Source of the DNA: an uncultured Alphaproteobacteria bacterium
GTDB lineage: Bacteria; Pseudomonadota; Alphaproteobacteria; Micavibrionales; Micavibrionaceae
Direction: 5' to 3'
DNA length: 9,967 nucleotides
Assembly (NCBI GenBank): GCA_937124505.1
Contig: CAKZKV010000172.1
Span: 1 to 9,967 of the forward strand
Shown here one piece after another: positions 5,910 to 9,967 of the stretch. Each line of letters begins with the position of its first letter. The stretch's first letter is position 1. A model generated the notes under the pieces. The model was not told the DNA's origin. It ran no database searches and saw only the letters and a program-made list of their open reading frames with translations. The translations under genes and the position numbers were made by a program.

Positions 5910-8900
5910 ATGATTAAGGTCTCCGCGCACGGACAGGAAACAAAGCAGGCAGAAGAGGACGCAAGTACGGCAAAGCCGGAATTAAACGCACGGATTCAGC
6001 ATCTCAAAGACAAGGCGTCTCTGACGTCTATGCCCAAGTTTCATATCCAGCCGACTGGGCATCTGAAAACACTTAAAATGATCCCGTCATCTCCTGAAGA
6101 AGAGGCGGCTGCTGAAGAGGAAGGTGTTGAAGAACCAACGGTTTATGAGCAAAACCTCGCGCCGATTTTAATTGAGAGTCAGAAAGCGCGCCGCGTGAAT
6201 ATGATCGGGGGGCTGGCCACCGCTCTTTGGATTGTTGGCTGTGGATTTTATCTGGCGGCCTCACAAGACGGCGGGTTTTTTCAGCTCTCTGCGCAGGAGA
6301 TGGGCGGCTATCTCTCTATCATTCTGGCGCCGGCAGCTTTGTTGTGGCTCGTGCTGTCTAATTTTCAGCGCCGCAGCGATGTTGAGTATTATACGATGCT
6401 GCTGCGTTCGGAATTGCATAATATCCTGTTTCCGCAAGGGGAAAGTCCGGACAAGATCAGTAAGGATGTGGAGCGTTTGTGCCGTCAGGCCTCGGAACTC
6501 TCTGCCTCTTCAAAGGCTGTGATGAAGTCTATTCAGCGGGCGCGTCATGGCCTGCGTGAAGATGTCAAAGGTTTTTTGAGCCTGTCCAAGAAAACGGAAC
6601 TTCACATTGACCGTCTGGCGGCAAATTTGAATGAAAAATCAGAGCGGTTATTGACGGTTGCTGATGATATTGAAGACAGGATTAATAGAATTGAGCAGGC
6701 CTCTGATCTTCTTGAACAAAAAACAAAAGGAATGAGTGAGCGCCTGAAAGAGGCGGCGGAAACGGTCAGTCACACCAATAACGAGGCGCTTGAGCGTCTG
6801 GAAAAAGCCGAGGCCGGGCTGGAGGCGCAGTCCCGGAATATTTCGACCGTGACATCAGGTCTTGAGAGTGAGGCCGGGCGTATTGGGGATGATTTAAGTA
6901 TTCAGCTTGCTCATATACAGGATCTCTCTGATCGCATTCTGGGCTCTCTGGATGAGAGTGCCGAGCGCATTGACAGCCGTGTTGAGGGGATGAAGGATGT
7001 CACGGAACATCTCTCCGGGGCCGCAAATGAACTGGTGCAAAAACTGGATGGAATAACAGGCGGTCTGGGTAAACAGGTTGACCGGGCGCTGGAAAAAGCC
7101 GGATCTTTGGAAGGAAGTATTTCCGAAGTATCCGAGACGTTGGAGGCGTCTCTTGATGAGCTGACGAAAACGGTTGCCGGGATCAGAGATGCCGGGGATG
7201 TTGCAGCCAGTGCGTTGGGAGAGTCTTTGTCTTTGGCCGTCTCCGGCTCTGAATCTTTGCGGGAGTCTGTTAAAAATGCAGTTGGTGAATTCCAAAGCGG
7301 TCTGGAGGCAGCTATCGACAAATCGCAGCGCTTTATTTCAACAGCCACCGAAAAGGTTCGCGATTTGCGCAAGGAAGAGGATGTTGATAAAGACTACCTG
7401 AGTGAATTTTTTGAAAAACTGTCGGATCAGAAAGAAGCGCTCTCTGCTATTAAATCTGATATAATCCAAAGCATTCAAAAAACATCAGAACATCTTGATG
7501 AAAAAACAAAAACCCTCAATCTAACTCTTGACAGGGTGTCTGAGATTTCTGTTTCTGCAGAGCGGATATTGTTGGATCCGATCCAGAAAATTGAGCGGGT
7601 TTTTGATGGGTTTGATGAACGGCATGAACGCCTGTCCGGTCGTATTGATGCGCGTCTGGATAGTCTGAGCAGCGTTGGTGAAAAAGTGTTGTCGCATGTT
7701 GGTCAAACGGCGGATAGCCTGCGAGACAGCGTGCAGGATGTGTCCGCCCTGTCGGGGCAGGTGGCAGCGCAGACGCAGAAGATCAACAAGGATGTTCTGG
7801 CCCAGAAAAAGGAAATTTCTGCATCTATTAACGCGACCTTGCAAGACCTGTCGGATGTTGCGTCCACATTGGAAATCAATGTAAAAAATGCGGAAGATTA
7901 CGCTCGAAAAACAGAGAATATTATCAGTAATATAAACCAGAATATTAAATCAAATTCTGAAGAGATGCGTGGTCTTTCTGACGGGTCTATCAATACCCTG
8001 AGGGACTTTGGCAGCCAGATTAACGAAGAGTTGGCCCGGTTTGACGAGATTTGTGACTCTCTGGAGAAAAAGACGCACAAGGCATCCCGGAATATTGAAG
8101 AAACCCTGTTAAGCATCACGCCGAATTGTCAGGACATTTTTGTTAAAATTGAAGACCTCGATCACAGGTTCCACCAGCTGAAAGATACAATTGCCGATCT
8201 TTCCAGTGATAATATCTCCAGACTGGAGTCTCTGGGGCAGGAATTTGACGTGCATATCCTGAATGTCTCCCGGACGGTGGCTGAAATTTCAACCTCTCTT
8301 GGCGGGGTTAATGATAATCTGCAATCCTGTGCCAAGGATATAGAGCAGGCTTCGATGGATGCGTCAAAGCGTATTACAGCGGCGCAACGGGACCTGAAAG
8401 CGCAAACGGATGGGTTTAACATTCTTGGCGATCAGGTCATCCTGAAAATTACAGGTGTCCAAAGGGCGCTTGAGTCACAGAACAGCGAATTGTCGGAAAC
8501 CATTGGTGCGGCTGTGTCTCAAATGAAAGAGGCCGCGAATGAACTGGGGGATACCGCGCGGATGACGGCGGATGTGTCAGAGGAGGTCGTTGCTAAAATC
8601 ACGGAATCCGTCACACATGCGGAAATACAGACAGAAACGCTGCAAAAAGCCATGGAAAGCCGTATCAGACAATCTTCGGATCTGGCGGCCCATATTTCGC
8701 ACCAATCGCAGGACCTGCTGGAGCAGGGGCGTGAGCATGTGAAAGAACTTGATAAGGTGAAAAATGTCTTCGCATCACGGCACAAGGAAATGGAGGCGCA
8801 ACTGGAGAGTGTCCTGCGCATGTCGGGATATTATGGTGAGGAAATTCGCAAGCAGTCGAAGCTGGTGGCGCAAAATGCCCAGGAGACAAGCGACAATATT

Positions 8901-9536
8901 TCCAAAGCTGGCAAGGTGTTGAAAAACGATATGACAAGTCTGTCTCTGGTAGCGGATGAGGTCAGCCTGAAAATCCGCAAGGCGCAAAGTGATATGGGGC
9001 AGGAATCAAAAGACCTGATCCGCGTATCTTCGGAGGTCCTGAAACATACGGAAAAAGCAACGCAGGATTTCAAAACCCAGTCGCTTTATATGAAAGAAAC
9101 CTCTCGTGATTTGCAAAAAGCGGCGATAGATATCCGCAGCATTATGAATGAGCAGGAGCAGACGCAGTTTATTTCCTCCGCCAGATATGTTCTGGAGAGC
9201 ATCTATTCTTTGACTGTTGACCTGACCCGGGCTCTGAATGGTGGTATTTCAGAGAAAATGTGGAAATCATTTCAGGATGGGGACACATCTGTTTTTATGA
9301 GACATCTTGGCCAGATTGAACACAACATTCCCACATCTAAATTAACGGAAAAATACAAAAAAGATCCCGAATTCAGAACCTATGCAACGCGCTATATCAA
9401 GCATTTTGAAACGATGTATGCAAAAGTCGGGAATCAGGAACAGGATGATCTGCTGCGCACGGCAATCGGATCAAGTGATGTGGCCAGACTGTATCGAATT
9501 CTTGGCGCGGCAGCAGGCGCAAAAATGATGGTTTAA
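5910..9536 (+). CDS. Giant membrane-anchored coiled-coil protein, TipN/GPR/RgsE-like layout
   Basis: A 1208-residue protein. Residues 1 to 97 are polar and likely disordered, with an acidic stretch at 60 to 76. Two membrane helices follow at about 98 to 117 and 132 to 152, with a short loop between. Flanking basic residues (QKARR before, FQRR after) put both termini in the cytoplasm. From about 160 to 1080 runs an almost uninterrupted helical region with heptad-like spacing, few prolines (LLDPIQ, SITPNC) and an apolipoprotein/MCP-like composition. A compact domain rich in aromatic and basic residues ends the chain (1085 to 1208). The start is the ATG at 5910, with GGGA at 5900 to 5903; an in-frame GTG at 5853 overlaps another ribosome binding site and gives an unlikely N-terminus. 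Among known proteins, the layout best matches the alphaproteobacterial polarity factors TipN, GPR and RgsE. This is architectural inference; homology is not shown. It is not a chemoreceptor (no conserved signalling tip) or SMC (no ATPase heads). Confidence 0.85.
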   Translation: MIKVSAHGQETKQAEEDASTAKPELNARIQHLKDKASLTSMPKFHIQPTGHLKTLKMIPSSPEEEAAAEEEGVEEPTVYEQNLAPILIESQKARRVNMIGGLATALWIVGCGFYLAASQDGGFFQLSAQEMGGYLSIILAPAALLWLVLSNFQRRSDVEYYTMLLRSELHNILFPQGESPDKISKDVERLCRQASELSASSKAVMKSIQRARHGLREDVKGFLSLSKKTELHIDRLAANLNEKSERLLTVADDIEDRINRIEQASDLLEQKTKGMSERLKEAAETVSHTNNEALERLEKAEAGLEAQSRNISTVTSGLESEAGRIGDDLSIQLAHIQDLSDRILGSLDESAERIDSRVEGMKDVTEHLSGAANELVQKLDGITGGLGKQVDRALEKAGSLEGSISEVSETLEASLDELTKTVAGIRDAGDVAASALGESLSLAVSGSESLRESVKNAVGEFQSGLEAAIDKSQRFISTATEKVRDLRKEEDVDKDYLSEFFEKLSDQKEALSAIKSDIIQSIQKTSEHLDEKTKTLNLTLDRVSEISVSAERILLDPIQKIERVFDGFDERHERLSGRIDARLDSLSSVGEKVLSHVGQTADSLRDSVQDVSALSGQVAAQTQKINKDVLAQKKEISASINATLQDLSDVASTLEINVKNAEDYARKTENIISNINQNIKSNSEEMRGLSDGSINTLRDFGSQINEELARFDEICDSLEKKTHKASRNIEETLLSITPNCQDIFVKIEDLDHRFHQLKDTIADLSSDNISRLESLGQEFDVHILNVSRTVAEISTSLGGVNDNLQSCAKDIEQASMDASKRITAAQRDLKAQTDGFNILGDQVILKITGVQRALESQNSELSETIGAAVSQMKEAANELGDTARMTADVSEEVVAKITESVTHAEIQTETLQKAMESRIRQSSDLAAHISHQSQDLLEQGREHVKELDKVKNVFASRHKEMEAQLESVLRMSGYYGEEIRKQSKLVAQNAQETSDNISKAGKVLKNDMTSLSLVADEVSLKIRKAQSDMGQESKDLIRVSSEVLKHTEKATQDFKTQSLYMKETSRDLQKAAIDIRSIMNEQEQTQFISSARYVLESIYSLTVDLTRALNGGISEKMWKSFQDGDTSVFMRHLGQIEHNIPTSKLTEKYKKDPEFRTYATRYIKHFETMYAKVGNQEQDDLLRTAIGSSDVARLYRILGAAAGAKMMV

Positions 9537-9632
9537 TAACAATATTGATTCTCTTGTGCTTTCTGGTAATCCTTTATTGATTTTTTTACGGTATTCTTCA
9601 ATATCTTATATCAAAAGGTTTTTTTTAAAATT
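9537..9632 (+). promoter_or_regulatory. AT-rich spacer before the HAD hydrolase gene, weak promoter candidate
   Basis: This 96-nt spacer is AT-rich with long T runs. ATTGATT occurs twice (9544 to 9550 and 9576 to 9582). TTGATT at 9577 to 9582 with TATCTT at 9602 to 9607 could serve as a promoter, but the 19-nt spacing is long. I see no intrinsic terminator for the coiled-coil gene, so read-through into the next gene is possible. AAAAGG at 9613 to 9618 is the nearest ribosome-binding-like sequence and is unusually far (14 nt) from the downstream ATG. Confidence 0.25.
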
Positions 9633-9967
9633 ATGCCAACAACGAAATTCTGTCAGGGAATATCTGATATATCCGATACCTATATGGGGTTTATTATTGA
9701 CCAGTGGGGCGTCCTGCATGATGGTCATAAACTGTATGATGGGGTTCTGGAATGCTTTGATGAACTGAACAAAAGGCACAAGACCATCATTATCCTCTCA
9801 AACTCGGGGGCTCCCGCTTCGTATAGTGCTAAAAAGCTAAGCAAGATGGGGCTTGCCAAAGATCGTTACAATTACATTGTGACATCAGGGGAAATGATCC
9901 GCACTGGTGTTACGCATCAGGACAAGGGATTATTCAAAGGGTACGGCCAAAGGTGTTTTGTGTTCGG
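9633..9967 (+). CDS. HAD superfamily class IIA hydrolase (TIGR01459-like), N-terminal part
   Basis: The frame opens at ATG 9633 and is still open at the right edge, giving 111 complete codons. The product begins MPTTKFCQGISDISDTYMGF and shows HAD motif I as IIDQWGVLHDG, with nucleophile D23, and motif II as ILSNS (S56, N57). The position usually held by the acid/base aspartate of the DxD pair is tryptophan (W25); DxWGVxHxG is what I recall for the TIGR01459 group of HAD-IIA proteins, which is common in Alphaproteobacteria, so this is a family trait rather than a mutation. The cap domain and the metal-binding motif III lie outside the window. The protein is probably a cytoplasmic phosphatase acting on an unknown small phosphorylated substrate. 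It follows the coiled-coil gene by 96 nt on the same strand, which may be coincidental. Confidence 0.88.
   Translation, partial: MPTTKFCQGISDISDTYMGFIIDQWGVLHDGHKLYDGVLECFDELNKRHKTIIILSNSGAPASYSAKKLSKMGLAKDRYNYIVTSGEMIRTGVTHQDKGLFKGYGQRCFVF

Noticed and set aside
5910..9536. Methyl-accepting chemotaxis protein or SMC/Rad50-type ATPase.
   Set aside because: The composition looks MCP-like, but the highly conserved signalling tip is absent, and there is no periplasmic sensor between the two membrane helices. No Walker A, Walker B or hinge is visible for SMC.
9556..9768. Plus-strand frame overlapping the start of the HAD gene.
   Set aside because: It is out of frame with the clear HAD motif I and motif II sequence, and its product looks like translated AT-rich spacer.
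1..9967. Defence system, prophage, insertion sequence or CRISPR array.
   Set aside because: No transposase, integrase, phage structural gene, direct-repeat array, or nuclease/NTPase defence pairing is seen. The genes form a normal chromosomal neighbourhood.

Overview
This window most likely comes from an alphaproteobacterium of moderate GC content. Three things suggest this: a miaB-to-phoH gene order on the minus strand, a HAD-IIA phosphatase of the type usual in Alphaproteobacteria, and a very long membrane-anchored coiled-coil protein whose layout resembles alphaproteobacterial polarity factors such as TipN, GPR and RgsE. I cannot assign an order or genus. No mobile element, CRISPR array, rRNA or tRNA is visible, so this reads as ordinary chromosomal sequence.

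Minus-strand block (1 to 2738, read right to left): miaB, encoding a tRNA methylthiotransferase; a small gene for a secreted two-cysteine protein; a gene for a protein with two membrane segments and a soluble tail that may be PH-like; and the first 121 codons of a phoH-like ATPase gene, which runs off the left edge. The two middle genes sit where miaB and phoH are commonly adjacent. The start codon of the second one lies inside a perfect 11-bp inverted repeat.

A 55-bp divergent spacer containing the palindrome AACCATGGTT separates this from the plus-strand block.

Plus-strand block (2794 to the right edge): a D-isomer-specific 2-hydroxyacid dehydrogenase (glyoxylate/hydroxypyruvate reductase type); a small secreted four-cysteine protein of unknown function; an AGCS-family alanine/glycine:cation symporter; a 1208-residue coiled-coil protein with two N-terminal membrane helices and a separate C-terminal domain; and the start of a HAD-IIA hydrolase, cut by the right edge. 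The first three are closely spaced (38 and 44 nt) and could be co-transcribed. Reduction of glyoxylate or hydroxypyruvate next to alanine/glycine uptake is metabolically plausible, but this is inference. The coiled-coil gene follows a 145-nt leader that holds a 10-codon minicistron with a good ribosome binding site.

The most interesting object is the coiled-coil protein, a candidate pole-organising scaffold. Nothing here clearly forms a new multi-gene system.
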